Assembly (NCBI GenBank): GCA_903932805.1 | Contig: CAIZHO010000131.1 | Coordinates: 1 to 16,235 of the forward strand | Origin: an uncultured Roseiflexaceae bacterium | GTDB taxonomy: Bacteria > Chloroflexota > Chloroflexia > Chloroflexales > Roseiflexaceae | DNA length: 16,235 bases | Reading direction: 5' to 3' | Part shown: positions 1-7,108 of the stretch, in pieces | How positions within the stretch are numbered: position 1 is the first letter of the stretch | How the letters are laid out: every line of letters begins with the position of its first letter | Translations under genes and position numbers: made by a program | The notes under the pieces: generated by a model | What the model was told of the DNA's origin: nothing | What the model saw: the letters and a program-made list of their open reading frames with translations, nothing else | Databases searched by the model: none

Positions 1-106
1 ATGCGGATAGATGTAATGAATCAACACATACCCGAATGCAAAAAACCACGATAGATAGCGATTGTAGACAATCAACTTTTTCAAAGCCACGACACATCCC
101 CTCTCA

Positions 107-124
107 GGGCATCATGCGATGCCC
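107..124. repeat. Perfect short hairpin after the importer operon
   Basis: GGGCATC (107-113), a 4-base loop and GATGCCC (118-124) form a perfect 7-bp inverted repeat, 25 bases beyond the stop of the last minus-strand gene. The 11-mer CATCATGCGAT occurs twice here (110-120 and 124-134). No T tract follows the hairpin on the minus strand, so it is at best a weak terminator or a transcript-end stabilising structure. A second small inverted repeat, GATTGT-AG-ACAATC, lies at 60-73. I see no gene in 1-149. Confidence 0.4.
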
Positions 125-149
125 ATCATGCGATTACACGGTCTGCATG

Positions 150-515
150 TTAGATGAAAGAGGGGAATGCTTTGGGCGGCGGGCTGGCGGGCGGTGCGAT
201 TGCTGATTGCACATGGAGATTGGACAGCCCCACCCGTGCGCCCCGTTGCAACCCCAGCCAGCCGCTGAGCGCTGTGCTCAGCACGAGCAGTGCCAACGCG
301 TGCAAGGTTTCGTGGCTGATACGCGGGGTATGACCATCTGCCGGTGTGTTCTGGAGCATCGTGCAGACATAGTGTGCCGTGCCTGGCTGGGCCATCGGCT
401 GGCAATCAGCAATACACCACAATGGGATACCAATGGCTGTCCAACACCACACGACGAAGAGAGTGCGGAACAACCAGCGGCTGGTCTGTTGGTATTGCTG
501 ACGCATCAGCCCCAT
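150..515 (-). CDS. Small hypothetical membrane protein at the end of the importer operon
   Basis: I do not recognise this 121-residue protein. It starts 3 bases after the stop of the oppF-like gene, which suggests translational coupling. A second ATG lies three codons further in (506), with GGGG just upstream, and could be the true start. The protein has two hydrophobic stretches: residues about 14-36 (WLFRTLFVVWCWTAIGIPLW and after), and about 70-88 (LHALALLVLSTALSGWLGLQ). Between them is a Cys/His-containing polar loop (C34, C38, C51, H65, H68). The C-terminus is Pro/Ala-rich. The hydrophobic pattern looks like a real small membrane protein, whereas the other reading frames here give only Arg/Pro-rich shadow products. 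It may belong to the loose class of small Cys/His membrane proteins in Chloroflexota, but I cannot name a family. Confidence 0.55.
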   Translation of the reverse strand: MGLMRQQYQQTSRWLFRTLFVVWCWTAIGIPLWCIADCQPMAQPGTAHYVCTMLQNTPADGHTPRISHETLHALALLVLSTALSGWLGLQRGARVGLSNLHVQSAIAPPASPPPKAFPSFI

Positions 516-518
516 CGG

Positions 519-1493
519 CTACACCTTGTCCCAGAAGTGGCAGGCGGCCCAACGGCCGGGGGCTTTCTCTTCGAGGGCTGGTTCGTGGGTTTTGCAGATA
601 TCTGATGCCATCCAACAACGCGGGTGGAACCGGCAGCCGCTGGGTGGGTTCGACGGGCTGGGCACATCACCCTCGAGCACGATGCGATCACGTTGTGCGG
701 TCGGGCGCGGTACAGGTACCGCGGCCTTGAGGGCTTTGGTGTAGGGGTGGAACGGTCGTGCAAAGACATCGGCACGGGGTGCGAGTTCGACCATTTTGCC
801 CAAATACATAATCCCAATGCGGGTCGAGACATACTCGACCACCGCCAGATTGTGTGCCACAAACAGGTACGTCAAACCCAGGTCACGCTGCAATTGGATG
901 AGCAGATTGAGCACTTGTGCCTGGATGCTGACATCGAGCGCCGATACCGGCTCGTCGAGGACCAACAGCTCGGGCTCCATGATGAGGGCCCGGGCGATGC
1001 CGATGCGTTGGCGTTGCCCGCCCGAAAACTCATGGGGGAAGCGTTCGAGCAGTGACGGCGACAACCCGACCTTCTCCATGATGGCCTGTAGTTTGACCTG
1101 TTGTTCGTCGCGGCTGCCCACCCCATGGATGACCAACCCCTCCGCGATGCTCTCGGCCACGGTTCGACGGGGATCCAGCGACGCATACGGGTCTTGGAAG
1201 ATGATTTGCATCTTGCGTCGGAACGCTTTTTGTTGGGCGCGGTTGGCCGACAACACCGGCGCTCCGTCGAACAACACCTCGCCGGACGTGGCGGGGATGA
1301 GGCGCAACAACGTGCGACTGACCGTTGTCTTGCCGCACCCGGATTCGCCCACCAAGCCCAGGGTCTCGCCCTTGTTGATGGTGAACGATACGTCGTCGAC
1401 GGCGCGGACCTGCCCCGTCACACGGCGCAATACACCGGTCCGAATGGGGAAGTATTTGACGAGGTTCTTGACCTCGAGCAGTGGTGTGCTCAT
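519..1493 (-). CDS. oppF: Oligopeptide/dipeptide ABC transporter ATP-binding protein, OppF-type
   Basis: This is a 324-residue cytoplasmic ATPase that powers the peptide-type importer encoded by the genes upstream of it. It has Walker A GESGCGKT (49-56), Q-loop Q100, the signature FSGGQRQR (156-163), Walker B LLVLDEP (176-182) followed by the D-loop SALD, and H-loop H214. The C-terminal extension GCRFHPRC...C...C has Cys 287, 293, 300 and 318. This is the four-Cys arrangement of the Opp/Dpp ATPase C-terminal domain, reported to hold an iron-sulfur cluster in some members. The ATG at 1493 was chosen because it overlaps the oppD stop (ATGA) and begins with the family-typical LLEVKNLVKYF; an upstream in-frame extension to 1598 lies inside oppD and looks non-native. 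Opp, Dpp and App specificity cannot be separated from the ATPase alone. Confidence 0.95.
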   Translation of the reverse strand: MSTPLLEVKNLVKYFPIRTGVLRRVTGQVRAVDDVSFTINKGETLGLVGESGCGKTTVSRTLLRLIPATSGEVLFDGAPVLSANRAQQKAFRRKMQIIFQDPYASLDPRRTVAESIAEGLVIHGVGSRDEQQVKLQAIMEKVGLSPSLLERFPHEFSGGQRQRIGIARALIMEPELLVLDEPVSALDVSIQAQVLNLLIQLQRDLGLTYLFVAHNLAVVEYVSTRIGIMYLGKMVELAPRADVFARPFHPYTKALKAAVPVPRPTAQRDRIVLEGDVPSPSNPPSGCRFHPRCWMASDICKTHEPALEEKAPGRWAACHFWDKV

Positions 1494-2476
1494 CGTGCAG
1501 GTGCTCCCTCTGTGGCATACAACCAACACCGAACCTGCCGGCCCTGGTGCTGCACGAGCGGTGGTGCTTTGTCGCAGGCGGCGTGGCGTTTGGCGCACCG
1601 GTCCGCAAAGCGGCAGCCGAGCGGTGGGTCAATCATCATCGGCACCGTCCCTTCAATCGACTGCAGGGTGCGGTTGCTGGCATCGCCCAAAACGGGCATC
1701 GAGTTGAGCAGTGCGAGCGAGTAGGGGTGCAGCGGTTCATCGAAGAGTTCGTGCACGGTGGCGTTTTCGACGATTTGACCGGCGTACATCACGATGACGC
1801 GGTCGGCCATTTCGGCGATGACCCCCAAATCGTGGGTAATCAACATAATCGAGGTGTTGACGGTTTTGCGCAACTCACGCATCAGCTCGAGGATCTGGGC
1901 TTGAATGGTCACGTCCAGTGCCGTGGTCGGCTCGTCGGCGATCAGCAGTTCGGGGTTGCAGGCGAGCGCCATGGCAATCATGATGCGTTGTGCTTGCCCG
2001 CCGGATATCTCGTGCGGGTACGAGTTCATCCGTTGTTCGGCGTCGGGCAGGCGGACCAACTTGAGTAATTCGACGGTACGCACTTTGGCCTGCTCGAGGG
2101 TCATGTTCTGGTGGATCTGGAGCGCCTCGGTAATCTGACTGCCGACGGTATAGACCGGGTTGAGGCACGAGGTCGGCTGTTGGAAGATCATCGAGATGCG
2201 GTTACCGCGGTAGGTACGCATCTGCTCCTCGGACAACGACAGCATGTCGGTGCCCGCAAAGGTAATGCTCCCCTCGACGATTTCGCCCGGGTCGCCAATC
2301 AGCCGCATAATCGACAACGACGTCACGCTTTTGCCACTGCCTGACTCACCCACGATACCCAACGTGGTGCCTGTGGGCACGTCGAAGCTGATATCGTCGA
2401 CGGCTTGGACCACACCGCCTGGGGTAAAGAAATACGTCTTGAGATTTTTGACCGACAAGAGTGGTTGACTGGTCAT
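1490..2476 (-). CDS. oppD: Oligopeptide/dipeptide ABC transporter ATP-binding protein, OppD-type
   Basis: This is a 328-residue ATPase, the partner of the OppF-type subunit; family knowledge says the two form the heterodimeric motor beneath the two permeases. Visible motifs are Walker A GESGSGKS (43-50), Q-loop Q99, the signature ISGGQAQR (157-164), Walker B ELLIADEP (176-183), the D-loop TALD and H-loop H215. The C-terminal oligo_HPY-type extension has Cys 288, 294, 301 and 317, the same four-Cys spacing pattern as the neighbour. Its ATG overlaps the oppC stop (ATGA), with GGAG 9 bases upstream. Its stop overlaps the oppF start in the same way, so the two ATPases are translationally coupled. 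No key residue is missing. Confidence 0.95.
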   Translation of the reverse strand: MTSQPLLSVKNLKTYFFTPGGVVQAVDDISFDVPTGTTLGIVGESGSGKSVTSLSIMRLIGDPGEIVEGSITFAGTDMLSLSEEQMRTYRGNRISMIFQQPTSCLNPVYTVGSQITEALQIHQNMTLEQAKVRTVELLKLVRLPDAEQRMNSYPHEISGGQAQRIMIAMALACNPELLIADEPTTALDVTIQAQILELMRELRKTVNTSIMLITHDLGVIAEMADRVIVMYAGQIVENATVHELFDEPLHPYSLALLNSMPVLGDASNRTLQSIEGTVPMMIDPPLGCRFADRCAKRHAACDKAPPLVQHQGRQVRCWLYATEGAPAR

Positions 2477-3498
2477 GATGCAGCACTCCGATCACGTATC
2501 GCTTTGAGCAGTGCGTCGCGCTTGGCACGGGTGACCTCGGTCTGTACCCGCGGGTCGAGGGCATCGCGGAGGCCGTCACCGATGTAGTTGATGGCCAGCG
2601 AGCAGACCAAAATCGGCAGCGTGGGCACCAGCGGCATCCACGGGTAGTTGAACATGTAGCTGTTGGCGAACGAGAGCATATTGCCCCAGCTCGGCGTGGG
2701 GTCTTGGATCCCGAAGCCGAGGAAGCTGAGCGCTGATTCGGCCACCAGCGCCCCACTCAACCCCAACGTGTAGGCCACGATGATAGGCGGCATGGCGTTG
2801 GGCAAGACGTGGGTGATGATGTTGTGCAGGTGCGATGCGCCCAAGGCGCGTGACGATTCGACGTACAACTGCTCGCGGATCGACAGCACCATGCCACGCA
2901 CAAACCGGGCCACCCCGGTCCATCCCAGCGCGATGAAGATGACCATAATCATCACGACTTGCTTGCCTTCGCGCTCGTTTACGGCCATGATGACGCCGAT
3001 GGTTTGCGAAAGCAACGCGGGGATGGGGATGTCGTCGCTGTTTTGGATGGCAATCGAGCCCGCAATCAGCAACAACGTAAATGTCGGGAAGGTCGAGATG
3101 AATTCGATCATGCGTGAGGTGATCGTATCGACGATGCCACCGAAGTAGCCGGCAGTCAGCCCGACGACGATGCCGATCAGCGTCGATACCGTGGTCACGG
3201 TTATCGCGGTCGTCAACGAGACACGGGCAGCATAAATCAGTCGGGTAAAGAAGTCACGACCCAAGTGATCGGTACCAAAGACGTGATACGAGCCATCGGG
3301 AGCAGTACTGAACGGGGTCGTGTAGGCGTTGTCGAGCGAAATAGCATCGCGTTTGTACGGCGCAATGACGCTGGCAAACATCGACAGGACATAAATCGTG
3401 GTAATCAGATACAGACACCACATCGCGACGCGATGCGTCTTGAAGCGGCGAAAGATGAGTGCCCACTGGCCGGCGGGGCGGTGATTCGGTGTCGTCAT
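2473..3498 (-). CDS. oppC: Oligopeptide/dipeptide ABC transporter permease, OppC-type
   Basis: This 341-residue inner-membrane subunit forms the translocation pore with the OppB-type permease. A cytoplasmic N-terminus (1-25) leads into the first membrane segment (about 26-46). The OppC-typical extracellular stretch with FGTDHLGRDFFTRLIYAARVSL (about 74-95) follows, then the BPD_transp_1 core. The EAA loop that contacts the ATPases reads ESSRALGASHLHNIITHVLP (214-233). The end GLRDALDPR (309-317) is typical of the family. Between membrane segments, residues about 151-182 are longer and more polar (NSDDIPIP, NEREGKQ) than I expect for this family. The gene lies 12 bases after oppB with a weak GAAAAG ribosome site and ends in an ATGA overlap with oppD. 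Confidence 0.95.
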   Translation of the reverse strand: MTTPNHRPAGQWALIFRRFKTHRVAMWCLYLITTIYVLSMFASVIAPYKRDAISLDNAYTTPFSTAPDGSYHVFGTDHLGRDFFTRLIYAARVSLTTAITVTTVSTLIGIVVGLTAGYFGGIVDTITSRMIEFISTFPTFTLLLIAGSIAIQNSDDIPIPALLSQTIGVIMAVNEREGKQVVMIMVIFIALGWTGVARFVRGMVLSIREQLYVESSRALGASHLHNIITHVLPNAMPPIIVAYTLGLSGALVAESALSFLGFGIQDPTPSWGNMLSFANSYMFNYPWMPLVPTLPILVCSLAINYIGDGLRDALDPRVQTEVTRAKRDALLKAIRDRSAAS

Positions 3499-3510
3499 GG
3501 TGCGTCTTTT

Positions 3511-4710
3511 CTACGAAAGCCGAATGCGTGGATCGAGGATGCTGTACAAAATATCGGTGATGAGATACCCCAACAGCAATAAGAAAATGCTGACCATCGT
3601 CAACCCCATCGTCACGCTATAGTCGTTGCGCTCGATCGAATCGACCAGCAAGCGGCCAAGCCCCGGCCAATTGAAGATTGCCTCGGTGATGGCGGCGCCG
3701 CCGAATAGCTCGGCCATGACCCCCGCCAACAGAGTGATGAACGGCAAAATCGCATTGCGCAAGGCATGTTTGAGCACCACGGTGCGCTCACGTAGCCCCT
3801 TGGCGCGGGCGGTGCGCACATAATCTTGACGTAGGACCTCGAGCATGCCCGAACGGATGAAGCGGCTGTAGCCGGCGATGTTGACAAACACCAACACGCC
3901 CAACGGCATGATGAAGTGCAACACGCGGTCGAGTGTCGACGAGGCAATCACCTCACCGATATATGGGATAACGTAGTCTTTGTTGCTGACCGCGTTGCCA
4001 GGGGGCAAATAGATAAACCCAGCTTCTTTGGCGCCTACGGCAAAAACCAAAATACAAATGATTCCAATGACAAAGGTCGGCAGCGACGAACCAACAAACG
4101 ACACGGTGGTCATCGCATAATCGAAGCGCGAATACTGGCGTACGGCCGAGTAGATGCCGAGCGGGACGCCAATTGCAATCGAAATCAATATAGAAGCGCC
4201 CATCAACTGCAATGTATAGGGCAGTCGACTCGCGATAAGGGTCGAAATTGGGCGGTCACGCAACATGACCTGTGAGAGTCCAAAGTCACCAAAAAGAATA
4301 CCGCGGGAGGTACGCCGGTCGACCAGATCTGCAAAGGTAATCGGGACTTCACAGCCTTCTTCGATGATTTCGGTGCGGCCATCAGGATAGCGCAAACGGA
4401 CCATGCCTGGGGTTTTGCAGCCAGCGGCTACATCGGCCAGAAATGTCTGGCCAGCAATGGTGACGGGACCAGCGGGGAACCCAACGAGCCACCGGGTAAA
4501 TCGATAGGGGATGTACAAATCGAGTTCGAAGCGTTGTTTGATGCGGGCGATGTCGTCCGCAGACATTTTGTTGCGGCCGCTTTGCTGCGTCTGCCGCAAG
4601 CCCGTCATCGGGCCACCAGGGGCAAAGTACAACAGCACATACGACACAACTGCCGATGCAATCAATACGAGGAACATTTGAATCAGACGACGGATGAGGA
4701 ATGTCGCCAT
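3511..4710 (-). CDS. oppB: Oligopeptide/dipeptide ABC transporter permease, OppB-type, with an extracellular insertion
   Basis: This 399-residue membrane subunit pairs with the OppC-type permease. The first membrane helix begins at once (MATFLIRRLIQMFLVLIASA). The permease core follows from about residue 155, with EAA loop DYVRTARAKGLRERTVVLKH (296-315) and the family-typical end LDPRIRLS. Between helix 1 and the core, residues about 79-139 form an insertion not expected in a standard OppB. It has a Gly/Val-rich, strand-like character, two Cys (98, 120) and a TEIIEEGCEV stretch, and is predicted to face outward. The start at 4710 was chosen for the typical N-terminus and an AGGGAG site. The in-frame extension to 4833 runs back across the hairpin that follows the binding-protein gene. 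The ribosome site lies in a small palindrome (GGAGCCGCTCC, 4711-4721), which could dampen initiation. Confidence 0.93.
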   Translation of the reverse strand: MATFLIRRLIQMFLVLIASAVVSYVLLYFAPGGPMTGLRQTQQSGRNKMSADDIARIKQRFELDLYIPYRFTRWLVGFPAGPVTIAGQTFLADVAAGCKTPGMVRLRYPDGRTEIIEEGCEVPITFADLVDRRTSRGILFGDFGLSQVMLRDRPISTLIASRLPYTLQLMGASILISIAIGVPLGIYSAVRQYSRFDYAMTTVSFVGSSLPTFVIGIICILVFAVGAKEAGFIYLPPGNAVSNKDYVIPYIGEVIASSTLDRVLHFIMPLGVLVFVNIAGYSRFIRSGMLEVLRQDYVRTARAKGLRERTVVLKHALRNAILPFITLLAGVMAELFGGAAITEAIFNWPGLGRLLVDSIERNDYSVTMGLTMVSIFLLLLGYLITDILYSILDPRIRLS

Positions 4711-4810
4711 GGAGCGGCTCCCTACTTCTACAACAATGTGAATGACATGGAGCGCGTGTACCACCATAAAACGTGCACGAGCACTGAGGCATGTGTCTGG
4801 TTTATGATAT

Positions 4811-4841
4811 ACCCCCCGACACGACGTGCGCATCGGGGGGT
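4811..4841 (-). terminator. Hairpin between binding-protein and permease genes (attenuator-like)
   Basis: A 9-bp perfect stem, ACCCCCCGA (4811-4819) with TCGGGGGGT (4833-4841), encloses a 13-base loop and sits 16 bases after the stop of the binding-protein gene. On the minus strand it is followed by TATATCATAAA, which is AT-rich but lacks a proper T run. It therefore looks like a leaky terminator or a 3'-end stabiliser rather than a full stop. Such an element between a binding-protein gene and its permeases would keep the binding protein in excess over the membrane parts. Confidence 0.65.
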
Positions 4842-4857
4842 GTGCGGACGGGGGTTC

Positions 4858-6792
4858 TTACTTGACGAACATGTTCATGTCGACGTGTTCCCATGTTGGG
4901 GAAGCAATCGTGACGACCTGAACCTTGCCCTTGGCTGCGGCATCGACGACCGATTGGACTTCGGCGCCTGCACCCAGGGTCTCGCTGCCGAGAACGTCGA
5001 TATCGCCGGTCAGCAATTGAGCGACAGCCTGGTTGGTGTCTTCAAAGAACTGAATGGTGATGGTCTTGATCTTGGCTGGCGTTCCGCCGTAGTTCTCGTT
5101 GGCTTCGAAGACCATTTTCTGGCCCTTTTCCCACGCAACGATCTTGTATGGTCCGGTGCTCCATGGCATTTCGGCCACTTCTGGCAACGTTGGCCAGTCC
5201 TTGGCAGGGACGTCGGCGAGGGTCTTGCCCTTGTAGGCGCCTTCGCTCTCGATGGGCTGCTTGGACGGTGCTGGGCCGAACCCACCGGTGTAGAACGTTG
5301 GCCACTGCACGCCTGGCAAGAAGGCCAGGGTCTGCTTGGTGTCGCTCTCTTGGGTGAAGGTCATGACCGAGTCACAGAAGGTGAACGTGGTTGCGCCGGA
5401 CTCTTTGTCACAGCTGGTCTTCTGGCCGAGTTCGAAGTCGGCCTTGGTGACCGGTGAACCGTCTTGCCACTTCATGCCGGGCTTGTATTCGAAGGTGACG
5501 GTGAGCTGCTTCATGGTCAATGGTGCAGCGCCGTCCCAGACGACGGTCTCGCCTGCGGCGTTGGTGACTTCGACGTCCTTGGCCAGTGCAACCGGCTCGC
5601 CGCTGGTGCTCCAGACCATGTCGCCGGCCTTGACTTCGACGTCAGCGTTGGTGGCACCGTCGCCCAGTGATGGCAACTTAGTGAACCCGACTGGCTGATA
5701 GTCATAGTCCAGGGAGGTGACGGACAATTGGCTGATCAACTGCGCAGCGGTGTATGCCACTGAGGCACTTTCGACCAGGGTGTACAACGATGCTGGCTCT
5801 TGGGTGAAGCCGAGGACGAGAGCGTCCTTGCCTGGGAGTTCCCATTCGCCTGCGTTGTGGGTGTAGTACTCGGTTGGGTTTGGCTTGAAGTTCTTCAAGT
5901 TGACGTTGGCAGCAGCTGCCTCGGCGCGGTTGAACAACGGCAAGCTGACCATGTCCTTGGTGAACTCTTGCTGGACGATGGCGTACTGCTTGATGCGCTC
6001 GGCGCGGTCCAGCGTGTTGTTGGCGGCGATGATTGCCTTGGAGGCAGCCTCGTTACACCAACCCATGCCGTTCTGGCCTTCCCAGTTGTTGCTTGGCAAC
6101 GGGATCTGGTTACAAGCGTAGAGCGAGATGCCGCCCGGATCGGCTTGGCCAACCCATGCGAATGCACCCAACTCGTAGTCGCGGCGGGACAAGCCCGTCG
6201 TGTCGCCGAACCACCAGGAGCCTGGTGCGTGCGTGCGGGCAATCGTGATGCCACAGTTGTCGGCCAACTGCTGCTCGAGCACGGTGGCCCAGGTCTGGCG
6301 GAAGCCAGCGTTGGTGGTCGTGAAGCGCAAGAACAGTGGTGCGCCCGTCTCGACGTTGGCACCCTCTTCGTAGCCGGCTTCCTTCAACAGCGCCTTGCCC
6401 TTTTCGGGGTCAAAGGGGTAGGTGGTGATGCCTTCGGTGGTGGCTGCCCAGTGTGACTTGGGCAAGAAGGTGTCCATCAACAGCCCTTGCTGCTGTTCTT
6501 CGGTCAAGAACGGATAGACCGACTTGATCAATTCTGGACGGTTGGTGCAGTAGGCAATCGCCTGACGGATACGTACGTCGCCCAACAGCGGGTGTGGGGT
6601 CGTGAACGATGTGTCGGTGACGACTGGCTCGGCTGGTTCTACGGTGGCGACCGGCACTGCGGTCTCCTTCACCACGACGGTTTCCTTGATGACTTGCACT
6701 TCTGGGGCTTGGCCACAGGCGGCAATCATCGGGATGACCAGTGCCGTGATGAACAGCAATCCTGCGCGACGCAGCAATTGTTGCTTCAACAT
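4858..6792 (-). CDS. Peptide-type ABC transporter substrate-binding lipoprotein (SBP family 5), apparently circularly permuted
   Basis: This is a 644-residue extracytoplasmic lipoprotein that delivers substrate to the downstream permeases. The signal peptide (1-25) ends in lipobox IAAC with the lipid-bearing C26. A Val/Lys/Glu/Thr linker (27-66) of the kind seen on Chloroflexota lipoproteins follows. Residues 67-322 match the normal second half of family 5 proteins: DVRIRQAIAY (72-81), FDPEKGKALLKEAGY (127-141), then a final region with FTKDMVSLPLFNR (277-289). Residues 323-644 match the normal first half: DALVLGFTQEPASLY (323-337), LTVTFEYKPGMKWQDGSPV (430-448), STGPYKIVAWEKGQ (545-558), QAVAQLLTGDIDVLGS (588-603), ending at HVDMNMFVK. 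The order of halves is thus swapped within one intact frame. The ATG at 6792 has an ideal AAAAGGAG site 6 bases upstream. The substrate is unknown; peptides are likely from the transporter type. Confidence 0.93.
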   Translation of the reverse strand: MLKQQLLRRAGLLFITALVIPMIAACGQAPEVQVIKETVVVKETAVPVATVEPAEPVVTDTSFTTPHPLLGDVRIRQAIAYCTNRPELIKSVYPFLTEEQQQGLLMDTFLPKSHWAATTEGITTYPFDPEKGKALLKEAGYEEGANVETGAPLFLRFTTTNAGFRQTWATVLEQQLADNCGITIARTHAPGSWWFGDTTGLSRRDYELGAFAWVGQADPGGISLYACNQIPLPSNNWEGQNGMGWCNEAASKAIIAANNTLDRAERIKQYAIVQQEFTKDMVSLPLFNRAEAAAANVNLKNFKPNPTEYYTHNAGEWELPGKDALVLGFTQEPASLYTLVESASVAYTAAQLISQLSVTSLDYDYQPVGFTKLPSLGDGATNADVEVKAGDMVWSTSGEPVALAKDVEVTNAAGETVVWDGAAPLTMKQLTVTFEYKPGMKWQDGSPVTKADFELGQKTSCDKESGATTFTFCDSVMTFTQESDTKQTLAFLPGVQWPTFYTGGFGPAPSKQPIESEGAYKGKTLADVPAKDWPTLPEVAEMPWSTGPYKIVAWEKGQKMVFEANENYGGTPAKIKTITIQFFEDTNQAVAQLLTGDIDVLGSETLGAGAEVQSVVDAAAKGKVQVVTIASPTWEHVDMNMFVK

Positions 6793-6903
6793 GCGGTTCT
6801 CCTTTTTGCTACTCTCTCATTACGTCCACGCCGCTTGTGCAGAAATCCACGCAACGGGTACGTCGCGTGTCTACCACAACAAGTTTGAGTATTCGTAAGG
6901 TGC

Positions 6904-6932
6904 ATCGTATATGATAATCAGATGAAAGTCAA
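6904..6932 (-). promoter_or_regulatory. Predicted sigma70-type promoter of the importer operon
   Basis: Read on the minus strand there is TTGACT (6932-6927), a 17-base spacer and TACGAT (6909-6904), pointing at the binding-protein gene. The leader would be about 100 bases. The -35 matches the consensus at 5 of 6 positions and the -10 at 4 of 6. Spacing is ideal, but no experimental support is available. Confidence 0.5.
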
Positions 6933-7002
6933 CGTATACGACACTGCAACGCCCAAAAATCATGAAACTGGGCCAAACACGATATGTGTTGGTCACGGTG
7001 CT

Positions 7003-7026
7003 CCCGTAGTCGCTGCGGGCTCTTTT
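7003..7026 (+). terminator. Possible intrinsic terminator in the intergenic region
   Basis: CCCGTAG (7003-7009), loop TCG and CTGCGGG (7013-7019) form a 7-bp stem with one G-T wobble, followed by CTCTTTT. It is oriented for plus-strand transcription, yet no plus-strand gene lies before it. It could end a short RNA or simply be part of a repeat cluster. Confidence 0.35.
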
Positions 7027-7046
7027 GGCGAGTGTGCAACGATGTT

Positions 7047-7071
7047 CCGCATCCGTATGCGGTCGATCGAC
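7047..7071. repeat. Two adjoining palindromes upstream of the reductase promoter
   Basis: CCGCAT-CCGT-ATGCGG (7047-7062) is a perfect 6-bp inverted repeat with a 4-base centre. It shares its last base with a perfect 10-bp palindrome, GTCGATCGAC (7062-7071). The pair ends 37 bases before the -35 of the reductase promoter, a typical place for an operator or activator site. I do not recognise the binding protein. Confidence 0.4.
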
Positions 7072-7108
7072 AATCCCCCCAATTACCCTCCAAATCATGC
7101 CAAAGTGC

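Noticed and set aside
207..605. Plus-strand frames over the small membrane protein and the end of the oppF-type gene
   Set aside because: They run into the conserved Cys region of the ATPase on the other strand, and their products lack hydrophobic or domain patterns. The minus-strand frame 150-515 fits the operon better.
796..1707. A 303-codon plus-strand frame over the two ATPase genes
   Set aside because: It is antisense to ATPase motifs and extends across two genes; Ser/Arg/Pro-rich shadow composition.
4711..4833. A longer N-terminus for the OppB-type permease starting at 4833
   Set aside because: The extension would translate part of the hairpin after the binding-protein gene and places 41 non-membrane residues before a standard first helix. 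The ATG at 4710 has a good ribosome site.
4534..5457. A 307-codon plus-strand frame across the oppB and binding-protein genes
   Set aside because: It crosses two well-supported minus-strand genes and their intergenic hairpin; the product has no recognisable features.
4858..6792. Two truncated binding proteins fused, or an assembly error, as explanation for the swapped halves
   Set aside because: The frame is continuous with one signal peptide and a perfect ribosome site, and the two halves add up to exactly one domain set without duplication or loss.
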